NCBI GenBank assembly: GCA_029007415.1
Contig: JAQXHT010000060.1
Location: 1-7,192 of the forward strand
Direction of reading: 5' to 3'
Source: a bacterium
GTDB taxonomy: Bacteria > Bacillota_I > Bacilli_A > RF39 > UBA660
DNA length: 7,192 nt
In this document: one piece after another, positions 1 through 5,716 of the stretch
Numbering within the stretch: position 1 is the stretch's first letter
Layout of the letters: the number at the start of each line of letters is the position of its first letter
Program-made: the position numbers and the translations under genes
Notes under the pieces: model-generated
Databases searched by the model: none
Seen by the model: the letters and a program-made list of their open reading frames with translations, nothing else
What the model was told of the DNA's origin: nothing

Positions 1-401
<401 letters not shown>

Positions 402-493
402 AATTTTATTTTGTTTAATCTGGCTATCAAATTCAATTGACGTTTTGCTTAGTTTTCAAAGAACATTGTTGCTTCTTTTTCAGTTGCGTTTCT
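402..493 (-). other. rRNA leader with boxA
   Basis: This is the transcribed leader between the downstream rrn promoter and the 16S 5' end. At 451-465 the minus strand reads TGTTCTTTGAAAACT. It matches the boxA-type element found in Bacilli rRNA leaders and spacers, where the NusB/NusE antitermination complex binds. The match to boxA is seen directly; its role here is inferred from the family. The flank that would pair with the 3' side of 16S for RNase III processing cannot be checked, because the 3' end is not in the window. Confidence 0.7.
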
Positions 494-522
494 AATATAT
501 CAAATTTCTTTGATACTGTCAA
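494..522 (-). promoter_or_regulatory. rrn promoter P2 (16S-proximal)
   Basis: On the minus strand a perfect -35 box TTGACA (517-522) is separated by 17 nt from TATATT (494-499). Transcription should start near 487 and give a leader of ~85 nt before the 16S 5' end. The initial region reads AGAAACG, so a G start is possible at 487. G starts are typical of Bacillus rRNA promoters, which sense GTP levels. The boxes are seen; the start nucleotide is inferred. Confidence 0.75.
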
Positions 523-589
523 CATCTTTTTTCAACTTTTGTTGATTTTTTGTCGACTTATCTGCCACTTTTCTCAAGTGACGTTTACT

Positions 590-618
590 ACTTTAGCAAA
601 GGTTTTTGATAAAGTCAA
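590..618 (-). promoter_or_regulatory. rrn promoter P1 (16S-distal)
   Basis: On the minus strand TTGACT (613-618), a 17-nt spacer and TAAAGT (590-595) form a second promoter 96 nt upstream of P2. A TGC just before the -10 gives an extended -10 element. The DNA upstream (619-700) is rich in A and T runs and could act as an UP element. Tandem promoters about 90-100 bp apart are usual for rRNA operons of Bacilli. The -10 box is weaker than that of P2. Confidence 0.55.
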
Positions 619-712
619 CACTATTTCTGAAATTTGTTAAACTTTTTGTAAAAAGTACTATTTTATTAAGAAGCATCGACATTTCAAATGACTTTTTTCA
701 TAAAATTTCAGC
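619..712. other. AT-rich spacer between the rrn promoters and the DUF402 gene
   Basis: Together with 402-618 this makes a gene-free stretch of ~310 nt. It has many A and T runs, a 7-bp near-symmetric element ACTTTTTGTAAAAAGT (about 641-656) with no T run after it, and a CATTTGAAATG-type small palindrome near 683. I see no gene and no convincing terminator. An UP-element role for P1 is possible. Confidence 0.4.
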
Positions 713-1270
713 TTATCTCTTAATAATTTTATTATTTTTTTTCATTTCTAAATACATTTCATGATATTTATTAACTAAGTCTTTAGAAAAACATTCTTCT
801 TTAACTCTAACTTTTTTTATTAAATCATCTAATTCCTCGTGAACGACTTGATCTAATAAAGGTGGATATTGCATTTTCTTCATATGATAATTATATTCTT
901 TTCTGTCCAAAATCTTGAATCCACCATCTTTAAAGACTTTTACATCTAAATCATAATCGATATATTTAATGGCTCCCTCTTCAATAAGTACAGGACTAGC
1001 TAAATTACAATAATAAGTAATGCCACTTTCTTTACATTGTGCAATTACATTGTACCAGTGTTTTTTATAGAAAAACAAAATGGCTGGTTCTCTAGTGTTC
1101 CAACTTCTACCATCTATCTCCATTACTTTAGCACAATCATTAACAAAGACATAAACTTCATACTTTTTTATATAATCTAAGAAAATAGCATGATCCCAAG
1201 CTTTATATATAACACCATTATGCTTATAACTATGAATCATGTAACTTTTTCCTACTTTTAATCTCTGCAC
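713..1270 (-). CDS. DUF402 nucleoside triphosphate/diphosphate phosphatase (YgaC/Ntdp-like)
   Basis: 185 residues, close to the usual ~175-180 of this family. From the N-terminus it shows the family blocks IHSYKHNG (12-19), DGRSWNTREPAI (53-64), YYCNLASP (86-93), KYIDYDLDVKV (102-112) and MQYPP (133-137). These match B. subtilis YgaC and staphylococcal Ntdp, cytosolic enzymes that remove phosphate from NTPs and NDPs with divalent metal. The metal ligands I recall for the family are all present: N89, D105, D107, D109, D122 and E125. The recalled proton donor Arg23 is Lys23 here. The start is GTG at 1270, with AAAGGAG 6 nt upstream (1277-1283). It has its own promoter at 1298-1326, just after the terminator of the operon upstream. 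No clear terminator separates it from the rRNA promoters. Family assignment is secure; the exact substrate is inferred. Confidence 0.93.
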   Translation of the reverse strand: MQRLKVGKSYMIHSYKHNGVIYKAWDHAIFLDYIKKYEVYVFVNDCAKVMEIDGRSWNTREPAILFFYKKHWYNVIAQCKESGITYYCNLASPVLIEEGAIKYIDYDLDVKVFKDGGFKILDRKEYNYHMKKMQYPPLLDQVVHEELDDLIKKVRVKEECFSKDLVNKYHEMYLEMKKNNKIIKR

Positions 1271-1297
1271 GTTTTTCTCCTTTCTTTTCTAAAGCAA

Positions 1298-1326
1298 AAT
1301 ATAGCATCTTATTTAAATTTTAGCAA
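1298..1326 (-). promoter_or_regulatory. Promoter of the DUF402 phosphatase gene
   Basis: On the minus strand TTGCTA (1321-1326), a 17-nt spacer ending in TGC, and TATATT (1298-1303) form an extended -10 promoter. It lies only a few bases past the terminator of the preceding operon, which fits independent transcription. The predicted start is near 1291, about 20 nt before the GTG codon. Confidence 0.6.
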
Positions 1327-1331
1327 GAACT

Positions 1332-1362
1332 AAAAAAGCTTGCTCATTTAAAGAACAAACTT
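1332..1362 (-). terminator. Rho-independent terminator of the gpsA operon
   Basis: On the minus strand a 10-bp stem pairs 1353-1362 with 1336-1345, with two G·U pairs and a 7-nt loop (1346-1352). It is followed by a T run (1332-1337 on the plus strand as A's). It begins 2 nt after the TAA of the 52-residue membrane protein gene and closes that operon. Confidence 0.7.
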
Positions 1363-1363
1363 G

Positions 1364-1522
1364 TTATTTATTACTCAAAGCTGTAATAGCACTATAGGTA
1401 ACAGCAAGTAAACCAATCAATAAGACAACCCAAAAAATAGGATTACTACTATATCTATTAATAAAATTGTTAATTCTTGTTGCAAATTTTGTAAGAAAAT
1501 CCGGTACAGTGAATAAAACCAT
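1364..1522 (-). CDS. Small single-pass membrane protein (52 aa), translationally coupled
   Basis: This short gene encodes 52 residues. An amphipathic, basic N-terminal part (about 8-24, with K12, R16, R23) is followed by one hydrophobic segment (about 29-48, IFWVVLLIGLLAVTYSAI) and a short polar end. The ATG at 1520-1522 overlaps the TGA stop (1522-1524) of the HdeD-like gene by one base. A GTG one codon upstream gives a 4-nt overlap and is an equally possible start. AGGAGG (1533-1538) lies 7 nt before the GTG and 10 nt before the ATG, inside the preceding gene. The strong binding site, the stop/start overlap and the terminator directly after its TAA argue that it is real. I do not recognise the family. 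It may be a partner of the HdeD-like protein (inference). Confidence 0.75.
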   Translation of the reverse strand: MVLFTVPDFLTKFATRINNFINRYSSNPIFWVVLLIGLLAVTYSAITALSNK

Positions 1523-2166
1523 CACTCGCTATCCTCCTCTTTCTTTACTTCTCTAATTATCTTAGCATCTTTAGTTTTTTTATCTCTTTTGGACTTTTGT
1601 TTAGTATCTGTCTGAACTTTTATAGAAAGACTACTTCCTTTTTGAAAGATAATAGCATTACAGATATCCAAAACAGCATAGATAACTAAAAAGATACCAA
1701 TAATTCTAGTAATAAGGACAGCTCCTTTAAATGGATTAAATAATAAAATCACTCCACAAATCAAACTCAATAAAGATGTTAAAAAAGACCAGAAAAAGTA
1801 ACTACTATTTACATTTTTAAAGTCAAATGATTGGCGAATTTTTAATGAACTACTTATTATTATCACTACTCCCATAAATAGTGGAATAATACTTCCTATT
1901 ATATCCGGCTTTTCAATAAAATATATTCCAGCGATTATAGAAAGTATTCCATAGACAATATTTACCTGATTGGAAATCTCCCCATGGTCATTGGAAATAA
2001 ATTTTATTATAGCCAAAACACCCATTGCAATAATTATTCCGCCTATAATATAAGAAATTCCCATTAGTGTAGCTGCCGATTTAAAAAATAATAATAAACC
2101 TAAAATTAAAACTACAGCAGAACTAATTAGTGAAGGCCAAATAGTTTTTTTAACTTCTATTTTCAT
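1522..2166 (-). CDS. HdeD-like (DUF308) membrane protein
   Basis: 214 residues with six predicted membrane segments at roughly 11-29, 34-57, 68-86, 88-108, 123-143 and 148-174. These are arranged as three hairpins with repeated Gly/Ile-rich helices (for example GISYIIGGIIIAMGVLAII), the pattern of the DUF308/HdeD family. HdeD is linked to acid resistance in E. coli, but the biochemical role of the family is unknown. After the last helix comes a ~35-residue highly charged tail (180-214) rich in Lys, Asp and Glu, probably cytoplasmic. The ATG at 2166 has AGGAGG 6 nt upstream. It sits 17 nt after the VanZ-RDD gene and overlaps the start of the 52-residue gene. It ends in TGA, unlike its neighbours, which end in TAA. 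Family call is moderately sure. Confidence 0.75.
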   Translation of the reverse strand: MKIEVKKTIWPSLISSAVVLILGLLLFFKSAATLMGISYIIGGIIIAMGVLAIIKFISNDHGEISNQVNIVYGILSIIAGIYFIEKPDIIGSIIPLFMGVVIIISSSLKIRQSFDFKNVNSSYFFWSFLTSLLSLICGVILLFNPFKGAVLITRIIGIFLVIYAVLDICNAIIFQKGSSLSIKVQTDTKQKSKRDKKTKDAKIIREVKKEEDSE

Positions 2167-2183
2167 CTTCTACCTCCTCGATA

Positions 2184-3323
2184 TTATTCTAACATATTTT
2201 GCTTATCTTGCAAATAAATCATACTATAATTTTTAACACCTGTAATTCTCTCATAATTAAAGTCTTTTCTTTTTCCTAATAGATTTAGAAATATTTCATA
2301 TAGAAAATAAAGATAATAAAAAATAAGCAAAACTCTGATAAAAAGAATTAAGAAAGAAAAAAGCAAATTAGTAGTAGTTATTTTTGAAAGATAACCTATA
2401 TAAGTAGGTATGTTTAAAATAAATAGATAAAGTATTAATTGTCTTACTATAAGTCTTAAAGCAAAGAATCGCTTACCATCTTCAATTTGAAGTCGCATAC
2501 TAACTAATTTTTTTCCAATAGTTTTACCATTATAAATTAAAGGAAAGATAATCTCATATAATAGTAGAAAACTGGTATAAAGAAAGAAAAAAGAAAATTT
2601 CCCCGCAAACACAATCACTAGAGGTGTTGCTAAACAAAAGACTATAAATAAATCAATAAACAAAGCTATTCCTCTTCTATAAATAGAAATGGAAGTTCCT
2701 CTATTGTAAGACTTTTGATCTAATTCACTTCTTGAAGGTAAAAATACTGTTAACGGCTTAGTCATTAGGAAACCAAACATTCCTCCTAACGTATTAATCA
2801 TTAAATCATCAACATCAAATAAACGATAAGCCTTTGGATAAATAAAATAGATACCAGTTAGTTGCGTTACTTCAAAGAAAAGGCTTAAACAAAATGATAA
2901 AATTAAGACTTGATACCACTTCTTTTTAAAATAATAATGTAAGTAAACACCAAAAGGAAATAATAAAAACAGATTAAATATTACCGTATAAACAGTTGGT
3001 GACTTCAAAAATGCTAAGTAAGTACTAGGATTCTTGAGTGATAAATTAGTAGTAGCAATTATATCTTTAATAAAAGTAAATGGTACTAACTGCGGTACTT
3101 TGGTAGGCATTGCTAAAACTTTTTCTCTTGATGGTAATGGTAATATAACTAAGAAAAAAGCTGTTAATAGATAAAGAACGAAAGTATAGACTATAACACT
3201 TCTTAAAAGTGGTACTGAACCATACTTATGATATTCAATTATTAGATACGGCAAAGTAATAAGAAATGCTATTATTGGAAAAATAATGAGTGCCGTCTTA
3301 ATCGGTTCTAAATATACTGCCAT
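2184..3323 (-). CDS. VanZ-RDD fusion membrane protein
   Basis: 379 residues with two membrane domains. The N-terminal VanZ domain spans about 45-190. It holds FNLFLLFPFG (116-125), the conserved E151/Q154 pair and the acidic FDVDDLMIN motif (169-177) followed by GG. The C-terminal RDD domain runs from about 214 to 350, with RRGIALFID (216-224: paired Arg, then Asp) and NGKTIGKK (265-272). VanZ proteins are tied to low-level teicoplanin resistance and envelope functions. RDD proteins are mostly of unknown function, some being ion transporters. The ATG at 3323 is 5 nt after the gpsA stop. Its binding site GAGGA lies in the last gpsA codons, about 12 nt upstream, so translation is probably coupled. 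The last ~30 residues are a polar tail. Domain calls are firm; the function is unknown. Confidence 0.87.
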   Translation of the reverse strand: MAVYLEPIKTALIIFPIIAFLITLPYLIIEYHKYGSVPLLRSVIVYTFVLYLLTAFFLVILPLPSREKVLAMPTKVPQLVPFTFIKDIIATTNLSLKNPSTYLAFLKSPTVYTVIFNLFLLFPFGVYLHYYFKKKWYQVLILSFCLSLFFEVTQLTGIYFIYPKAYRLFDVDDLMINTLGGMFGFLMTKPLTVFLPSRSELDQKSYNRGTSISIYRRGIALFIDLFIVFCLATPLVIVFAGKFSFFFLYTSFLLLYEIIFPLIYNGKTIGKKLVSMRLQIEDGKRFFALRLIVRQLILYLFILNIPTYIGYLSKITTTNLLFSFLILFIRVLLIFYYLYFLYEIFLNLLGKRKDFNYERITGVKNYSMIYLQDKQNMLE

Positions 3324-3328
3324 TATCT

Positions 3329-4243
3329 TTAGTTTTCCTCAAAAAGATAAGCATAAGTTACTAATAAGGAATCAGTTAGTCTTTCTTTAGGAACTAAAGT
3401 TAACAATGATTTATAAGTCTTTTTACCTTCAACAGTAGTTGATTTATCAGTAACCAAATTATTAGCAAGTGCTTCACCGTAAGAAAAGTTTCTACTCTCA
3501 TTACTAGTTGCTGTTAATAATAAATCACCAAGACCAGCATAAGTATATAAGGTTTTACTACTACCACCTAATACTGCTAATAAGTTTGCCTCTTCTTTTG
3601 CTATTTTAGTAAAAAACATTGCTCTTGCCGAACTAGATTTTTCTTTTGTATAAAAATAACCAGCAATAATTGCTAAGACATTCTTAACACACCCAGCATA
3701 TTCTACACCTACTATATCATTACTTACTTCTAAATCAACCTTAGTATTATTAAACATTTCCTCTGTTATTTCTACTGCTTCTTTACTTTCAGTAGCTAGT
3801 GTAAAACCTAATGGTATATCATTTAACATATCTTTAGCAAAAGTTGGTCCTGCTAAAATGGCATAAGAATTATTAATTTCTAAATCTTTAGCTATTTCAC
3901 TAGAACGTTTTAAAGTATTTTCTTCTAAACCCTTTGATACAAAGATAAGTATCTGATTTTTTAACAGATTCTTTGTCTTAGTAAGAACTTCTCTAATAGC
4001 ATTAGATGGTACTGCTAAGATAATCACTTTTGCATCACTAATAGTTTCTTCTAAATTCATTGAAAAGTTTAAATCTTTAAATGAATAATCATTAAATATT
4101 CGCTTATTTGTGTGATATTTAACAAGTTCATCATATTCTTCTTTAAATGATGTCCATACTATTATATTGTTATTTTTATTTTTGGATAATAAGGAAGCAA
4201 TGGCTAGTCCAAAAGCTCCACTTCCTAAAACAGATATTTTCAT
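3329..4243 (-). CDS. gpsA: NAD(P)-dependent glycerol-3-phosphate dehydrogenase
   Basis: GpsA reduces dihydroxyacetone phosphate to sn-glycerol-3-phosphate in the cytosol, the backbone for phospholipids. The N-terminal Rossmann fold carries GSGAFG (7-12). It is followed by VPSNAIREVL (79-88), VSKGLE (102-107), LAGPTFAKD (130-138), the catalytic-lysine block GVEYAGCVKNV (179-189, K187), and YAGLGDLLLTATSNESRN (235-252). All are family landmarks. At 304 residues it is shorter than the usual ~330-345, missing mostly C-terminal sequence. The nucleotide and signature motifs are divergent: AFGLA in place of SWGTA, and Cys at 185 before V186 and K187. The ATG at 4243 has GGAGG 5-6 nt upstream. It is the first gene of a four-gene leftward operon with the VanZ-RDD, HdeD-like and 52-residue genes. 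The active-site residues look intact, so it is likely functional. Confidence 0.95.
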   Translation of the reverse strand: MKISVLGSGAFGLAIASLLSKNKNNNIIVWTSFKEEYDELVKYHTNKRIFNDYSFKDLNFSMNLEETISDAKVIILAVPSNAIREVLTKTKNLLKNQILIFVSKGLEENTLKRSSEIAKDLEINNSYAILAGPTFAKDMLNDIPLGFTLATESKEAVEITEEMFNNTKVDLEVSNDIVGVEYAGCVKNVLAIIAGYFYTKEKSSSARAMFFTKIAKEEANLLAVLGGSSKTLYTYAGLGDLLLTATSNESRNFSYGEALANNLVTDKSTTVEGKKTYKSLLTLVPKERLTDSLLVTYAYLFEEN

Positions 4244-4267
4244 ATTTTCCTCCCATTCGTTTCTACT

Positions 4268-4276
4268 ATTCTATCA
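4268..4276 (-). promoter_or_regulatory. Possible extended -10 promoter for the gpsA operon
   Basis: On the minus strand TGATAGAAT forms an extended -10 element (-10 TAGAAT at 4268-4273), giving a start near 4262 and a leader of ~19 nt. The -35 position (4291-4296) reads TTTTTC and is poor, so recognition would rely on the TG extension. It lies just past the putative terminator of the DUF975 gene. Confidence 0.4.
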
Positions 4277-4282
4277 TAATTA

Positions 4283-4315
4283 GAAAAAAGGAAAAACTTC
4301 TTTAATTTGAAGTTT
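4283..4315 (-). terminator. Putative terminator after the DUF975 gene
   Basis: On the minus strand AAACTTC (4309-4315) pairs with GAAGTTT (4294-4300) across an 8-nt loop that contains the TAA stop. It is followed by TTCCTTTTTTC. The stem is only 7 bp and AU-rich and the T run is interrupted, so partial read-through into gpsA is likely. Confidence 0.45.
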
Positions 4316-4913
4316 CTCTTAGCTCTTTCAACTTTTCATAATAAACTATATTAGCAAAAGTAAAGTATGGAATTACATAGATATAAGCAATGCCAAAGGT
4401 TATTGCTCCTAGAATTTGCCAGCCAATAAAGCTTAGTTGAAAAACAAAATAATCAAGTTTATAACCATACATCATTTCTTTACTTTTTCTTAATATATTG
4501 GTGGCATTTGCTGTATTATTATCTTTCGTTTCTGCTAATAAGTAACCAACCATTACATAACTATAAGTTAAGATTATTCCTGGTATTATTAATAGGAAAT
4601 AACCACATACAACAGTGACATATCCAATAACAGCGGTTAAAAAGATTGAACCAATATTTTTATAGCTCTGAAAAATATCAGTGATAGTCGTTTCTTCTCC
4701 TCTAGCTAATTTTAAGGTATAACCTATGTAACCTATATATAATGGTAAAAGCAAAAGTTGAACAACAAAAGCCAAAGGTCCGCCAACTAAGCCACCCAAT
4801 ATTGCTGTTAATACTAAGCTTGAGGCAAAAATTATTAGGGAGCTTTTCCAAAATTGAACAAAATACTTAGAAGTTAATTTTTTAGCTTCTTCTTTGATTT
4901 CTATTCTATTCAT
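4302..4913 (-). CDS. DUF975 family membrane protein
   Basis: 203 residues. A short charged cytoplasmic N-terminus (1-22) is followed by hydrophobic segments at about 24-45, 47-68, 88-110, 112-128, 155-172 and 174-192. The family landmarks are IPGIILTYSYVMVGYLLAE (110-128), SKEMMYGYK (144-152), LSFIGWQIL (160-168) and VIPYFTFANIVYYEKL (180-195). DUF975 proteins are widespread in Firmicutes and have no established function. The ATG at 4913 is 2 nt after the TAA of the LiaF-like gene. Its binding site GGAG lies 11 nt upstream inside that gene, so the two are co-transcribed and probably co-translated. The family call is firm; a role in the envelope is inferred from context. Confidence 0.85.
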   Translation of the reverse strand: MNRIEIKEEAKKLTSKYFVQFWKSSLIIFASSLVLTAILGGLVGGPLAFVVQLLLLPLYIGYIGYTLKLARGEETTITDIFQSYKNIGSIFLTAVIGYVTVVCGYFLLIIPGIILTYSYVMVGYLLAETKDNNTANATNILRKSKEMMYGYKLDYFVFQLSFIGWQILGAITFGIAYIYVIPYFTFANIVYYEKLKELRETSN

Positions 4914-4915
4914 AA

Positions 4916-5566
4916 TTATTTAATCTCCGTTCCACCACAAAATGAAATACAGTTTATAATTAGATTATTTCTATCTTCATCAGTTGAAGTAGTATCTTTA
5001 TTTTCATTTCCGCCTAAAATTGCTGTAGAATTATAGACAACATTGTATTTATCAGCTACTCTAATTGTTGCTCCTCCAAAAATACAATACACATTAAGAA
5101 CAGCATCATTTTTTAAGTCTAATTCTGTTAGGTCTAGTTCTGCTCCACCAAAGATACAGTAAACATCAGCTCCTTTGAAGTTTTTCGTTTTGATTTTATC
5201 TTCAACTTCACTGAATATTCCAAAATAATTCTTAGAATTTTTACTATATTTTTGTTTAGGGGTCTTAGGATTATGATTTAAACTACCAAAGATAATATAA
5301 CCACCAGTAATGACTAATATTAATGGCCAAAAGGCTCTATCATAAGGTGAAGTTATAAGATTAGTATTTTCTAGTAAAAACCATAAACCGATAAATAACA
5401 TTAATAATTTGGTAAAATCTAGCTTTTCTTCCTTTATTATATAGTAAATAGAAATTGCTATTAGAACTAAAGGCCAAACAATATCAAAGTCTAGTTGAAA
5501 ACTGGGATTAAAAATTCCAATTAAACAGTATATTCCTATTAATAGAATAATAACGCCTACTACCAT
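4916..5566 (-). CDS. LiaF-like membrane protein with C-terminal beta-repeat domain
   Basis: 216 residues. The first ~95 hold four hydrophobic segments (about 1-18, 28-44, 51-66, 79-95) with the paired WPLVLI (31-36) and FWPLILVITGG (79-89) repeats of the LiaF N-terminal domain. A polar linker (96-113) leads to a cytoplasmic domain of recurring Gly-Gly strands: GIFSEVE (116-122), CIFGGAELDL (137-146), CIFGGATIRV (161-170), ILGGNE (183-188) and SFCGGTEIK (208-216). This is typical of the LiaF/DUF2154 'cell wall-active antibiotics response' fold. In B. subtilis LiaF restrains the LiaRS two-component system under cell-wall stress, but no kinase or regulator pair lies here. The ATG at 5566 has GGAAGGAG 7 nt upstream. 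It is the first gene of the leftward unit. It is a LiaF relative rather than a certain orthologue. Confidence 0.83.
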   Translation of the reverse strand: MVVGVIILLIGIYCLIGIFNPSFQLDFDIVWPLVLIAISIYYIIKEEKLDFTKLLMLFIGLWFLLENTNLITSPYDRAFWPLILVITGGYIIFGSLNHNPKTPKQKYSKNSKNYFGIFSEVEDKIKTKNFKGADVYCIFGGAELDLTELDLKNDAVLNVYCIFGGATIRVADKYNVVYNSTAILGGNENKDTTSTDEDRNNLIINCISFCGGTEIK

Positions 5567-5588
5567 TTTCTTTCTCCTTCCTACTCTT

Positions 5589-5623
5589 ATTATATTATAA
5601 AACTAGAGAAAATTAAATGTATA
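5589..5623 (-). promoter_or_regulatory. Promoter of the LiaF-like/DUF975 unit
   Basis: On the minus strand two overlapping perfect -10 boxes TATAAT occur at 5594-5599 and 5589-5594. For the first, TATACA (5618-5623) sits 18 nt upstream as a partial -35 box. The start would be near 5582-5587, about 15-20 nt before the ATG and just ahead of the binding site. The spacing to the ATG is tight, so the exact start is uncertain. Confidence 0.5.
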
Positions 5624-5658
5624 AATAATCTATCTCTGGCAAAGATAGTTATATAACC

Positions 5659-5676
5659 ACTAGTCAATTAACTAGT
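5659..5676 (+). promoter_or_regulatory. ACTAGT dyad, candidate operator of the divergent region
   Basis: ACTAGT (5659-5664) is repeated at 5671-5676 after six bases. Because ACTAGT is itself a palindrome, the pair is both an inverted and a direct repeat. It covers the -35 box of the regulator gene promoter (5661-5666). A dyad overlapping the -35 of a Cro/C1-type gene is the usual layout for self-repression. The symmetry is seen; binding is inferred. A separate 10-bp palindrome GTTATATAAC lies at 5648-5657. Confidence 0.4.
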
Positions 5677-5689
5677 TGCTTGTTAAAAT
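5661..5689 (+). promoter_or_regulatory. Promoter of the small regulator gene
   Basis: TAGTCA (5661-5666), a 17-nt spacer ending in TGT, and TAAAAT (5684-5689) form an extended -10 promoter. The expected start is near 5696, giving a leader of ~20 nt before the ATG. Confidence 0.5.
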
Positions 5690-5716
5690 TAATACGAGAG
5701 GGCGAGTGTATTCAAG

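Noticed and set aside
437..640. 67-codon plus-strand open frame rich in Phe, Cys and Ser
   Set aside because: It lies antisense to the rRNA leader and across both rrn promoters, has no ribosome binding site, and its composition simply reflects T-rich DNA.
641..656. ACTTTTTGTAAAAAGT as terminator of the DUF402 gene
   Set aside because: The stem is all A-T apart from one pair, the loop is about 2-4 nt, and no T run follows on the minus strand.
1522..1524. TGA read as Trp (Mycoplasma code), which would extend the HdeD-like frame
   Set aside because: Trp codons in recognised genes are TGG, and a strong binding site with an overlapping start follows this TGA, so it is a true stop.
5596..5716. 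Riboswitch in the leader of the regulator or the LiaF-like gene
   Set aside because: Predicted transcription starts leave only ~15-20 nt leaders on both sides, and I recognise no aptamer core such as preQ1, fluoride, ZTP or SAM.
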